Origin: Fimbriiglobus sp.
GTDB lineage: Bacteria > Planctomycetota > Planctomycetia > Gemmatales > Gemmataceae
Assembly (NCBI GenBank): GCA_025362195.1
Contig: JANYHV010000464.1
Location: forward strand, 1-33,918
Direction of reading: 5' to 3'
DNA length: 33,918 bases
Shown here one piece after another: positions 16,401-26,400 of this stretch (position 1 is the stretch's first letter; each line of letters begins with the position of its first letter). A program made the position numbers and the translations under genes. The notes under the pieces are model-generated. The model saw only the letters and a list, made by a program, of their open reading frames with translations, made no database searches and was not told where the DNA came from.

Positions 16401-19400
16401 GGCGATCAAAACCTCGGGCTGTTGACCGGCCCGGCGTATGCAACGACGCCGATCAGCGTCGGTGAACTAGCCCCAAGCGCTTATGGCAACCACCCGGTGC
16501 TCCGCGCCGCTAAGGTCGATCTCGGTTTTGAACCGGGGACTTACCTCAATTATCAGCGCGACGTGTACGGCGTGATTGCGGATGATGTCAACCGCGACGG
16601 CAACCCGGACATCGTCGCTTCGGTGGTACTCGGGGCAGACTATTTCGACGCACCGTACAAAGGCGATGGTCACATCGGAGTGCGGCTGGGCAACGGCGAC
16701 GGCACCTTCCGCGCCGGCTGGCAAGTCAAACTACCGGACGTGCCGGACGTCAACGGCTACATGTACATGTCGGGCACCGACACCGTGCGACACCTCGATG
16801 TCACCGGCGACGGCATCGGCGACTTGGTGGCCGTGCAAAAGTACGGTGGCCGCATCCTCACGTACGTCGGCAAGGGCGACGGCACCTTCGTCGATACCCC
16901 CGTGATCACCGAAAGCCCGGCGTATGTGAACAACTTCCAAGTGGCGGACGTGAACGCCGACGGAAAGTTGGACGTGGTGCGATTCGAGAACTCTCAAGGC
17001 GGACAGACCCGCACCGGCACCAGTGTGCTGTTCGGCGACGGGACTGGCAAGTTCGGCGGCGAGGTCTTGCTGCCGGGATTGCGAAGCGAGACCGAAGGCT
17101 ACCTCGTTGATTTGGACGGCATGCACGGCCCGGACATCGTCCGACTGAACCCGACCGGGTACGCCATCAACGTGAGGCTGAACGACGGCTCCGGCGGTTT
17201 CGGGCCAGTGATGGTCAGCGACTTCAGGGCGGGGCCGAACTACTTCTACCACACCCCCTATTCAGCCCAGTTCGGCGACTTCGACGGGGACGGCAAGCCG
17301 GACATCGCCGCAGCCAGCCCGAGCTTCTATGGCCAGGGCGTTTTCGTACTGCACGGCAACGGCGACGGCACTCTTGGCAACGGTACCCTGGCCGGCAATC
17401 GGGAGTTGGAGGGGTTGGCAGCGAGCGCCAGCTTCGACCGCACCGGCGACGGCGTTGCCCGCGACTTGGACGGCGACGGTCGGGCCGACATTTTGTTCGG
17501 CAATAACTATTTCGAAAGCGCCGTCAGTATCATCCGGCAGGACGGCCTCGGCGGGTTTTCTTCTCAGACCTACATCGCGCCACTCACCCCGGACATCGGC
17601 CCGGATATCACCGGCAGCGGGCAGTTCACGCCGTTCGTGACATCGGCGGACTTTAACCGCGACGGCGTGATGGACGTGTTGTTCGGCCGAAGTCGGCAGA
17701 GTGATCGTGCGGGGGCACTTGGGTTGGCTCTGGGCGACCGGCCCGGCACGTTGCGACTCTCACGAGTCGATCCGGCTTCCGGAGGAAACTACTCAACGCA
17801 GCCGATACTGGCAGACTTCACAGGCGATGGCATCCCGGACTTGCTCCTTCCCGCGGGCGGTACGGTGGACATCAAGGTCGGTCGCGGGGACGGCACCTTC
17901 GAGCCGGAGAAGCGTGCGCTCAACATGGCTGCTTCCAGCGAGAATCTTGTCGTCGCCGACTTCGACCGCGATGGCAAAAACGACATCGCGTTCATGGGGA
18001 CACGCAACGGCCCGCCCGGCCAGTTCTGGTACGCGTTCGGCCAGGGCGACGGTACTTTCAGTGCGGCTGCGCCAATCCCTTTCCCGGACGGTTTCCAACA
18101 CCCCTATACCGACGACAGCGCCAGCGTCACCGGCGACTTCAATGCCGACGGCTACCCGGACCTCGCCTTCCGATTGGCTCGGTCGTACGTGGCCGAACGC
18201 CGCGTGGTCGTGATGCTCTACGACCCGGCGACGCACAAATTTTCCATTCTGCCAGACACCACCCAGTTGTTCACGGCTCCCGCGTTCTACACCCTCAGTT
18301 CCTATCCGGATGAAGCGTTGGGGTTTGCCGACCTGAACGGCGACGGCAAGGGCGAACTGTACACGCTCTCGCTGGAAGTGGCCGCCACGAATACCTCGCC
18401 GATCATTCCATCCCGGCTGACGGTATGGCAGCCGACCGGCGGAGCGTCTTCAGAAGCCGCCACGCTATTTAGTCGAACCATTGTCGAAGATCATGGCTTT
18501 GGCAACTTTGACTCGGAATCGTTCGTGGTGGCCGACTTCAATCACGATGGCCGGCCGGACTTGGCAGTCAGTAACAGATCCATATCCGGTGCCGTGCAGG
18601 TAGGGTTCGGCAACGGCAGCGGCGACTTCCGCTTCCACGACATGGTGAGCTACAATACGCCCGATGTGCGGAGTATTGCTGGGGCGGATGTCGACGGCGA
18701 CGGCGTGCTCGACCTCATTGTGAATATGCCCTCCCGATATCAAGCGTCCGGGGCAGTGCTGCTCGGTCGGCCGGACGGCTCTTTTGGCCCGCTCCAGGAA
18801 CTGATCGGAGACGCCAACTATAGTTTCGGCACGATTGCCGCAGCGGATGTCAACTCCGATGGTCGAGCCGATTTCGTCTTCGGCACAGCAAATGGCTATG
18901 CAGCGCACATCGTGTCCATCGCTGCCCCCGCCGGGCTGGCAGCGGTGGCCCGCGGTGACCTCAACGGCGACGGCAAGCTCGATCTCGTCGCGCTCAACAC
19001 CGGCTTCGACCGGGTGAAGCTGCTGCTGGGTGACGGCAAGAACCAGTTCGCCCGCCAAGCCGATCTGTTCAGCGGCCTCAACCCGGTGGCGCTCGTCCTG
19101 GGCGATGTGGATGGGAATGGCAAGCTCGACATCGTCACCGCGAACCGTGGCGGCAAGTCGGTCACCCTGTTGCGCAACACCGGCGGTAGCTTTACTCGCA
19201 CCGATTCCCCGCTCGAAAAACGGCCCGACCTGCTGGCCGTGGGCGACCTCACGGGCGACGGCAAGGCCGATGTCGTGGCCGTCGGCGAGCAGACGCTGTT
19301 CGTGCTGGCAGGCACGGCCACGGGATTGAGTGTCGCGCTGACCTTGCCCCTCGGCTTCACTGCCACCGGGCTGACACTCGCGGATGTGACCGGCGATGGC

Positions 19401-20468
19401 AAAGCCGACGCCGTGTTGACCGACGCTGTCGGCAAGCGCGTCGTGATCCTGCCGGGCCTCGGCAACGGCACCTTCAGCGCACCGACGGTGGTGCCACTGG
19501 CGTCCGCGCCGGGGCAGGTGGCGACCGCCGATTTGAACGCCGACGGCAAGCCCGACTTGATCGTGACGTTCCCCGGCGAAGCCCGCATCGGCGTGCTGTT
19601 CGGTCGCGGTGGCGGCCGGTTCACAACCCCGCAACTCGTCACCGTCGGTAAGACGCCGGCCGCCCTGAGCGTGCAAGATGTCGATGCCGACGGCAAGCCG
19701 GACTTGCTGGTGACCAACACCGGCGACGACACCGTCAGCGTGGTGCTGAACCGCTACGACCCGGCCAATCTGTTGCGGTACCAGGCGATGGCCATCGACC
19801 CGGACGGCGACCCGATCACTTACAGCCTCGAATCCGGCCCCGGCGGGATGCTGCTGGACGAAGCCACCGGCATCGCCGTTTGGGCACCGATGCCCGAGCA
19901 GGTGGGCAACAACGCGGTAGTACTGCGAGCCAGCGACGGGCGCGGCGCTTACGCCGAGCAGGGGTTCACGGTTCGTGTCACTGCCCCCGTGGCCACCGCT
20001 CCGCCGACGTTCACCTCCGAGCCGATCACCGGCGTGGCGGCCGACTCCGTCTATCATTATCAACCGCGAATTGCGGCCCCGAACGCTCAGCCAGTGCGGT
20101 ACACCTTGGTGGACGGCCCGGCCGGGATGACGGTGAACCCGACCACGGGCGAAGTGAACTGGGACAACCGGCGCCACGGCCTGTCGCTGGCGGTGAACCA
20201 ATCGGTCACGAGTACCCCGGCGTTTGTCACACGCGGGACCGTGTCCGTGCCGGACGCTCACTCACTGCACTCGGCCAGTGTCACCGCCGAGGGCTGGTTC
20301 AAGTTCGATGCCATCCCGCGCTTTTCTGCAACCCTACTCGGGAAGCGGACAGGTTACGATCAATCGTGGGGTATCGAAATACGCGATGGGTTCCTGCGTG
20401 CGTTCGTAGGAAATGGCACCACACCCGATGCGTATGTAGATGCCCCAGTCGCGGTGTTGAAGAACTAG
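13446..20468 (+). CDS. Giant secreted FG-GAP/RHS protein, N-terminal segment (to first in-frame TAG)
   Basis: First 2340 residues of an ancestral protein of about 5260. A basic N-terminus with LEERLAP at 31-37 is followed by six FG-GAP repeats (about residues 40-340, DFDGDGVPELVVGAGPGG type), a DUF4114 domain (about 430-510, FGFYLVQDAS ... FEDQTGGGDAEFNDV), a proline-rich linker (about 507-545), a carbohydrate-binding-like beta domain, and a He_PIG cadherin-like domain. About twenty FG-GAP/VCBS repeats then run from 16580 to 19780 (DxNxDGxxD motifs, likely calcium-binding beta-propellers), followed by two more cadherin-like domains and the start of a LamG domain. The frame ends at TAG inside LamG, with the rest of that domain continuing in the same frame. 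It may be expressed as a shortened exported protein or be part of a pseudogene. Start choice: GGAGGG seven bases before ATG. Confidence 0.85.
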   Translation: MSRFSWIRRLFARPRLTIRRPAGRRLQTEVLEERLAPAWLGGLPLAVADFDGDRRADIVTGSLPGRPARVTVRAAADGQVLQSFLPFGPTFTGGATVAAGDFDGDGVPELVVGAGPGGGPHVRVVTAAGAELASFFAFDPAFTGGVSVAAADFDGDGAADLVVGAGAGGGPHVRVFRGATRAELASFFAYDPAFSGGVNVAAADLTGDGLAEVITGAGAGGGPHVRVFAGRTGAANGGFYSYAPDFRGGVVVAAGDTDGDGRAEVLTAAGPGGGPHVRAVTAAGVPVTEVMAFAADVRGGTGVAAGDVDGDGRAEFVAGGATVRVLDARTGAERDSFTPPAADYGAFRVPGTDGAPLAVRLVRLDDATDYRNEFGVFPVDDAAGRVNGLLPGAPGYAAAALADARVRPFFKVSGSVAEAEIALPAGGHFGFYLVQDASAADWRAGNPTNALGAGPLAFFSFPAANPDGFGHMLRPGRLQFAFEDQTGGGDAEFNDVAVAVQFPTLGNPPLPPLPPIPRPPEPPLPPISKPPEPPENPKPPIPPLPDTGNFSTDLAGYSRTDLGGTVGGTTVADGFATLREGDRFRVGLSRAFTVPTEASAVVVTFDAPLFDTSSTGRVKDAFEIAVLAADGSPLALPTAAGRDAAFNWTEGFAPTGGPATTVFTTASMITLGSLPAGTAAQLVLRLVNNDADTTTSVRIRRVDFVTATGTVPTGVVAATLRPAGRVNLVPLADVTPSISPVYGRTTLTEENTILTADLGLRNLGSYPVVGTAVVAVGNLSDPAVGVLNPDGFTADGRPYFDLSAEIGSGLAPGTVTASRLVRFSNPNRERFTYDLQVLAGLNSAPTLAPLADAEAVVGRTFAVTAVATDPDEPPQTLTYRMLAGPEGLTLDLAGRILFTPQAGDVGTHTVRVRVTDSFGATVDGGFTLSVVAGQPNRPPMFTSTPPTDATVAAPFEVRTYATGSNPLAVAAGNFGKGVSIITANRGDQNLGLLTGPAYATTPISVGELAPSAYGNHPVLRAAKVDLGFEPGTYLNYQRDVYGVIADDVNRDGNPDIVASVVLGADYFDAPYKGDGHIGVRLGNGDGTFRAGWQVKLPDVPDVNGYMYMSGTDTVRHLDVTGDGIGDLVAVQKYGGRILTYVGKGDGTFVDTPVITESPAYVNNFQVADVNADGKLDVVRFENSQGGQTRTGTSVLFGDGTGKFGGEVLLPGLRSETEGYLVDLDGMHGPDIVRLNPTGYAINVRLNDGSGGFGPVMVSDFRAGPNYFYHTPYSAQFGDFDGDGKPDIAAASPSFYGQGVFVLHGNGDGTLGNGTLAGNRELEGLAASASFDRTGDGVARDLDGDGRADILFGNNYFESAVSIIRQDGLGGFSSQTYIAPLTPDIGPDITGSGQFTPFVTSADFNRDGVMDVLFGRSRQSDRAGALGLALGDRPGTLRLSRVDPASGGNYSTQPILADFTGDGIPDLLLPAGGTVDIKVGRGDGTFEPEKRALNMAASSENLVVADFDRDGKNDIAFMGTRNGPPGQFWYAFGQGDGTFSAAAPIPFPDGFQHPYTDDSASVTGDFNADGYPDLAFRLARSYVAERRVVVMLYDPATHKFSILPDTTQLFTAPAFYTLSSYPDEALGFADLNGDGKGELYTLSLEVAATNTSPIIPSRLTVWQPTGGASSEAATLFSRTIVEDHGFGNFDSESFVVADFNHDGRPDLAVSNRSISGAVQVGFGNGSGDFRFHDMVSYNTPDVRSIAGADVDGDGVLDLIVNMPSRYQASGAVLLGRPDGSFGPLQELIGDANYSFGTIAAADVNSDGRADFVFGTANGYAAHIVSIAAPAGLAAVARGDLNGDGKLDLVALNTGFDRVKLLLGDGKNQFARQADLFSGLNPVALVLGDVDGNGKLDIVTANRGGKSVTLLRNTGGSFTRTDSPLEKRPDLLAVGDLTGDGKADVVAVGEQTLFVLAGTATGLSVALTLPLGFTATGLTLADVTGDGKADAVLTDAVGKRVVILPGLGNGTFSAPTVVPLASAPGQVATADLNADGKPDLIVTFPGEARIGVLFGRGGGRFTTPQLVTVGKTPAALSVQDVDADGKPDLLVTNTGDDTVSVVLNRYDPANLLRYQAMAIDPDGDPITYSLESGPGGMLLDEATGIAVWAPMPEQVGNNAVVLRASDGRGAYAEQGFTVRVTAPVATAPPTFTSEPITGVAADSVYHYQPRIAAPNAQPVRYTLVDGPAGMTVNPTTGEVNWDNRRHGLSLAVNQSVTSTPAFVTRGTVSVPDAHSLHSASVTAEGWFKFDAIPRFSATLLGKRTGYDQSWGIEIRDGFLRAFVGNGTTPDAYVDAPVAVLKN
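16580..19780 (+). repeat. FG-GAP/VCBS repeat tract
   Basis: About twenty copies of an approximately 50-residue repeat carrying D-x-(N/D/T)-x-D-G-x-x-D, for example DVNRDGNPDI, DVNADGKLDV, DFDGDGKPDI and DLNGDGKLDL. Such repeats form calcium-binding blades of beta-propellers in exported proteins. The repeats are diverged at the DNA level; part of the tract looks richer in A and T than the flanking gene. Confidence 0.8.
20466..20468 (+). other. In-frame amber codon interrupting the giant gene
   Basis: The frame reads A-V-L-K-N, TAG, W-V-H-L-A-L-R-F and continues without any shift. LamG domains usually have N-x-W-x-H-(L/V)-A here, so the domain is whole apart from this codon. A single C-to-T change from CAG would explain it. 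Nonsense mutation, sequencing error, or less likely readthrough. Confidence 0.85.
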
Positions 20469-23400
20469 TGGGTTCACTTGGCCCTGAGATTTGATGATGC
20501 CACACATACGCTCACGTTCTTCATCAATGGCGTTTCTGTTGGATCAAGTGTCTCCGCCAATTCGTTGGCCTACACCACGGAACCACTGGAAATCGGCCCG
20601 TCCCGCAACGTGCTCGGCACCGTGGCCGGGGTGCGCGTGTGGAATCACGCCCGCACCGCCGGTGATGTTCAAGCCGATCTGTTCCGCGATGTGCCGATCA
20701 ACTCCCCCGGCCTGATGCTCGACCTCCGGTTCAACGAGGGGCCAGATGCGATCACGATCGAGGACTCGTCACCGAGTGACAACTCCGGCAGTATCATCAC
20801 GAACAATCAGCGCTACGACGACCCGGAGCGGGTACCGTTCCTGGCCACCGCCGGTGACTACCCGGTGACACTGCGAGTCGATGATGGCAAAGGCGGGGTC
20901 ACCGAGCAGCGCTTCAGCGTCCGGGTCACCTCGCCGTTCGCCACCACCGTCAGCGGCACCATATTCGACGACGCCAACGGCGACCGCGTGCGGCAACGCC
21001 GGGCCATCGACAACTTGCTCGTCAACGGCGACTTCACCAGCGGGGCCGTCGGCTTCACCAGCGAACTCACGGCCGGCACCTATACGGGCACCGACTACAA
21101 CAGCCAGCGACCGGGCGTGTTCACGGTCGGCAATGCACTGGCCGCTTTGCCAGGCTCCAACTTCTATCTGGAACATACCAGCCGCACCGGTTCCGCGTTG
21201 CTCGTCACGGCTCTGCGAACCGATCGCGTTGCTTGGGCGCAAACTGTCGCCGTCACGGCGGGGCAGAGCTACGACTTCGGCTTCTGGGCGCACCGCACCG
21301 GCACGGAACCGGCTCGCTTCCGAGTGCGTGTCAACGGCCAACAACTCGGCGGCGCTTTCGACACGGCCACGATTGAAAACAAATGGTGGTCGCGGTTCGC
21401 CGCGACCTGGACGGCCGGAGCCGCCACCGAAGCCCGCATCGAAATTATCATGCTCGGAGCCGTGGGCACGGGTACTGTCGGCAGTGTTCTGGACGACCTG
21501 ACTTTCCAGCCCGCCAATGCGCCTATGGCCGTTGTGTTTGGGGCAAATGAATTGTGGCTAGCCGGCCTCGCGGCAGGATCGAAAGCCAACGGCGACACCG
21601 CCCCGGCGTCGTCCCCAAGAGCCGTGCCCGGCCTCAACTTGGTCGCCGGGCAAGTCCTCACCTTTACTTTCGCCGGCGGCACGTCTACCACCAGCACCCC
21701 GTTCAGCGCGTCGCCGGACGGGTATGCTGCAAACACAGTCGTGCCAGCCGTCAACGGTTTGTCTGGACTGCTGGCACCGACCTCTGGTGCGTTGATTGCA
21801 GTCTTCCTCAGCGACGACAGCCCGGCCGGCCAGACGCCGCCGACCACGCTCAACTTCGGGGCCGGCGGCAACGTCCCCGGCGGCATCGACTACCTCAGCT
21901 TGGCCCCAGAGTTGCGCCAAGTCTTCTTCGTCGGCGACGGCCTCACCGCCGGCGGCGTGGCACAGCAAATTACCGTGCCCGTGGGGGCGACCCGGTTGTA
22001 CTTCGGCACCCTCGATAACGGTACCAACGCCGACAACCCGGACGGCTTCAACGTCAGCGTCTTCAACTCCGCCGTGCCCGAATTGGAGCCGGCACTGGCG
22101 AACCGGATGGTCTACGTGGACACCGATGGCGACGGCCGAAGGTCGCCTGGCGAACTGACCGCCCTCACCAATGCGGCCGGAGTCTACTCGATCCGCTTGA
22201 CCGGGACAGTGGCCCGCATCGGCCTCGTTCCCGAAGCCGGACGGGTACAGACCGCCCCGACCGTGCCGACGCGGCTCGTCGATCTGAGCATGAGTCCGAA
22301 CCGCATCGACTTCGCCAGCCGCGCCGTGGCCGACGGCCAACCCGTATTCGTCAGCGTGCCACCGAGCTTAGTGAGCGCCCCCGGCGTCATCACCTACGCC
22401 GCGTTCGCGTCGAGTACCAACGGTTCGCCGGTGACGTACAAGCTCGCCGTAGGCCCGGTTGGTGCGGTGATCGACGCTGCGAGCGGACGCCTGAGCTGGG
22501 CCGCGGGAACGGGCGACGCCGGGCCGGTCGAACTGATTCTGACCGCGACCGACGGGGCCGGCCGCGTCGCCTTCCAGCAGTTCACGCTCACCGTGACGGT
22601 GAACACGCCACCGGTCATCACCAGCGTGTCGCCGACAGCGGCGATGGTCGGGGTACCGATGCGCTACGACGTGGCCGCGCAGGACGCCGAACAGACCGCG
22701 CTGACGTTCGCCCTGGAAGCGGCCCCGGTCGGGATGAGCATCGACCCGGTGACCGGGCGACTCCGTTGGACCCCGCAGGTTCTGGGCACCCAAACCGCGA
22801 CCGTCGTCGTGCGCGACGGAGTGGGTGGCGAAGTGCGCCAAACCATCACTGTGGTGGTTAATGCGGCGACTGCCAACACCGCACCGGCATTCGCCGCCGG
22901 GCCGCGTTCCACGGCTCAAGTGGGGACGCCCTACCGCTCGCAAGTGACCGCCACCGACCCGGACGGCGACGTTCTCGATTTCGCCCTGCTCGACGGGCCG
23001 GCCGGTCTGACGGTCGCCGCCGACGGCGCGATCGCCTGGACCCCAGCCGACCTCGGCCCGGTGGCGGTCCGCGTGCGGGTGAGTGACGGCCGCGGCGGCG
23101 TGGCCGAGCGACTGTTCACGATCGCCGTCGGCACGACGCCGGTTCGCTCGACGGTGATCATCACCAGCTCGCCGCCGGCGAACGCCGTTCTCGACCGGCC
23201 ATATGCGTACGATCTGGTCGCCCCGGGGGCCGTGACCTTCGAGTTGCTGGTCGGCCCGGACGGGCTGTCACTCGACCCGGTTCGCGGGCGGGTGCGTTGG
23301 ACGCCGACCGACGGTCAACTCGGCCCGGTGACGGTGACAATCCGTGCCTCGGACGAGCTGGGCGCGGCGACGGAACAGACCTGGACGTTGACGACCCGCG

Positions 23401-26400
23401 GGTCGGCTCTGGCCCCGGCTTTTGCCAGCACGCCACCGACCACGGCCGCAGTCGGGGCGACCTACGTCTACCCGGCACGGGCCAACAACCCGGGCGGCAG
23501 TCCGCTGGCGTTTGCGCTCGTCGCCGGCCCGGCCGGGATGCGCGTGGACGCCGCCACGGGCGATGTCACGTGGATACCCGCAGCCGACCAGACCGGCCCG
23601 CAGGCCGTCGTGCTGCGCGTCGGCGACGGGGCCGGCAGTTTCTCGACCCAGGCTTACGAGATCGTCGTGACGGCCGGGGTCGCCAACCGCCCGCCGGTGG
23701 CCGGTTCGGTGCCGCCGACCGACGCCACCATCGGCCAACTCCTCGCGTTCACTTTCGCGGCCACCGACCCGGACGGCGGGGCGGTGACGTTCAGCGTCGT
23801 CCGCGGCCCGGCCGGGTTGGTCATCGACCCCGTCACCGGGGGAGTGAGTTGGACGCCGACCGCGGCCGACCTGGGCACGGTGGCGATCACCCTCGTGGCC
23901 CGCGACCCGCAAGGGGCGGCGGCGGTGCAGAGTTTCCTGGTGGACGTGCGGGCACCGAACCAGGCCCCGACGATCACCAATACGCCCCCGGCCACCGTGC
24001 CGCAGGGCGGCGTCTACCGGTACGACATCCAGGCCATCGATCCGGACCGGGAGCCGCTGTTCTACGCCGTGATGAGCGGCCCCGTCGGCATGACCGTTGA
24101 CGCCCTGGGTCGGGTGCGCTGGCAGACGGAACTGACGACCCCACTCGGCTCCAACGAGGCCACCGTTCGCGTGAGTGACGGCCGGGGCAGCAGTGCCAGC
24201 CGCACCTTCACCGTGAACGTGGTGGCCGACACCATCGCCCCGCGAATTGCGATTGTGGTCGTGCCAAGTCTCCTCTACCCGTACAGCCTCCCGGCCCGGG
24301 TGCGCGTGACGTTGACCGATGACGTGGGAGTGGTCGGCGTCCGGGTGCTGCTCGACGGCCGACCGGTCGCGCTCGCCGCCGACAACTCGTTCTCGGTACC
24401 GTACACCGCTCCGGGCAACGGCCGGATTCAGGTGTTCGCCGTGGACGCGGCCGGCAACGAGGGCCGGGCCGTCAACCGGGTCATCATGCGGACCGGGCTG
24501 GAGAACGACCCGAACAACCTGCCCGGCGAACCGACGGCGACACTCGCGGTGGCCGAGGGAACGACGGTCGGCGGATTCTTCCGGATTCTGGGCACCGCCA
24601 CGTCGCCCGATTTGGAGCGGTACACCCTGAGCTACCGCCGGGCCGATCAGTCGACTTTCATCGTTCTCGGCTCCGGGACCACGTCGGTGAACGCCGGAGA
24701 ACTCGGCGTGTGGGACACGACCCTGCTCGAAAACGACGGCTACGTTCTCCGGCTCGAAGTCACGGACCTCTTCGGCGGCTCGGCGACCGTCGAGCGGACC
24801 GTCGGCGTGTCCGGGGTCTTGAAGCTCGGCAACTTCCGGCTCTCCTTTGCCGACGTCACCGTACCGGTGGCGGGGCTGCCGATCACCGTGGCCCGCACCT
24901 ACGACACCCTCCGTGCCGACCGTGCCGACGACTTCGGCTTCGGCTGGCGGCTCGAGTACCGCGACACCGATCTGCGCACCAGCTTGCCGCGCAGTGGGCT
25001 GGAAGGCATCGGCGTTTACACCGCGTTCCGGGCCGGGGTCCGCGTCTACCTGACTCTGCCCGGCGGCCAACGTGAAGGGTTCACCTTCACACCGGACGTC
25101 CGCGTGTTGCCGGGGTTCGGCGGGCAAAATCTGACCGTCGCCACGCCCCGATTCACCCCGGATCGTGGGGTGACGAACAAGCTTTCCGCGGGCAGTGGCA
25201 ATCTGTTGGTGAGCGAATTCGGCGACCTGTCCGCGTCCGGCGGCGTGCCGTGGAACCCGGCCAGCCCGGACTTCAGCGGCTACAGCTTGACCACCAAGGA
25301 AGGCGTCGTTTACTCCATCAACGGCGGCGGCCAGCTCACCACGGCCCGCGACCGCAACGGCAACACCCTGACCTTCACCGAAGCCGGCGTCACCGGCCCC
25401 GGCGGCGCAGCCGTCACGTTCGAGCGGGACGCCCGCGGCCGCATCACCGCGGCAATCGATCCCCTCGGCCACGCCGTCCGCTACGCCTATTCCGCAACCG
25501 GCGACCTGACGACCGTGACCGACCGCGAAAGTAACACGACCCGGTTCGGCTACCGCGCCGACCGGCCGCACTACCTGGCAAGCGTGACCGACCCGCTCGG
25601 CCGGGTTGGGGTCCGGAGTGAGTACGACGCGAACGGTCGGCTGACCGGCACGGTGGACGCCGGCGGCGGCCGGGTGGCCGTGAGCTACGACCCTGCCAAG
25701 AGCCTGGTCACTATTGCCGACCCGTCCGGCTCCCCGACCACCACGGAGTACGACGACCGCGGGAACGTGGTGGCCGTCACCGACGGCCTGGGTAACACCA
25801 CCCGGCTCGGGTACGACCCGGCCGGCAACATGACCCGGCAGTCGGACGCCCTGGGGGCGTCGCTCACCTACACCTACGACGGGACCGGCCGGGAGCTGTC
25901 CCGCACCGACCGGACCGGCCACACCACCCGGTACACCTACGGGACGGCCGGGCAGGTGACGAGCGTCACCGACCCGCTGGGCAACAGCAGCACCTTCGTG
26001 GTGGACGGCAAGGGCAACCGGCTGACCGGGACCGACCCGCTGGGCCACGTCACCAGGTACGCCTACGACGGCCGCGGTCTGCTCGCCGCAGTGACGGACG
26101 CCGCCGGGGCGGTCACCGCCCACGAGTACGACGCCCGGGGGCAACGGGTCCGCACGGTGGACGCCCTGGGTCACGCCACCGCCACCGCCTTTGACGCCGC
26201 CGGCAACCGGCTCCGCCTCACCGCCACCCGCACCACCCCGGCCGGCGAGCGAACCGTCACCGTGTCGGCCACCTTCGACCGCAACGGCCGGCCGCTCACC
26301 GGCACCGACGCGGCCGGCAACGTGTCCCGGTGGAGTACGACCCGGACGGCCGGGTCCGTGCCGCCGTGGACCCGCTCGGCCGGCGAACCGAGTACGAGTA

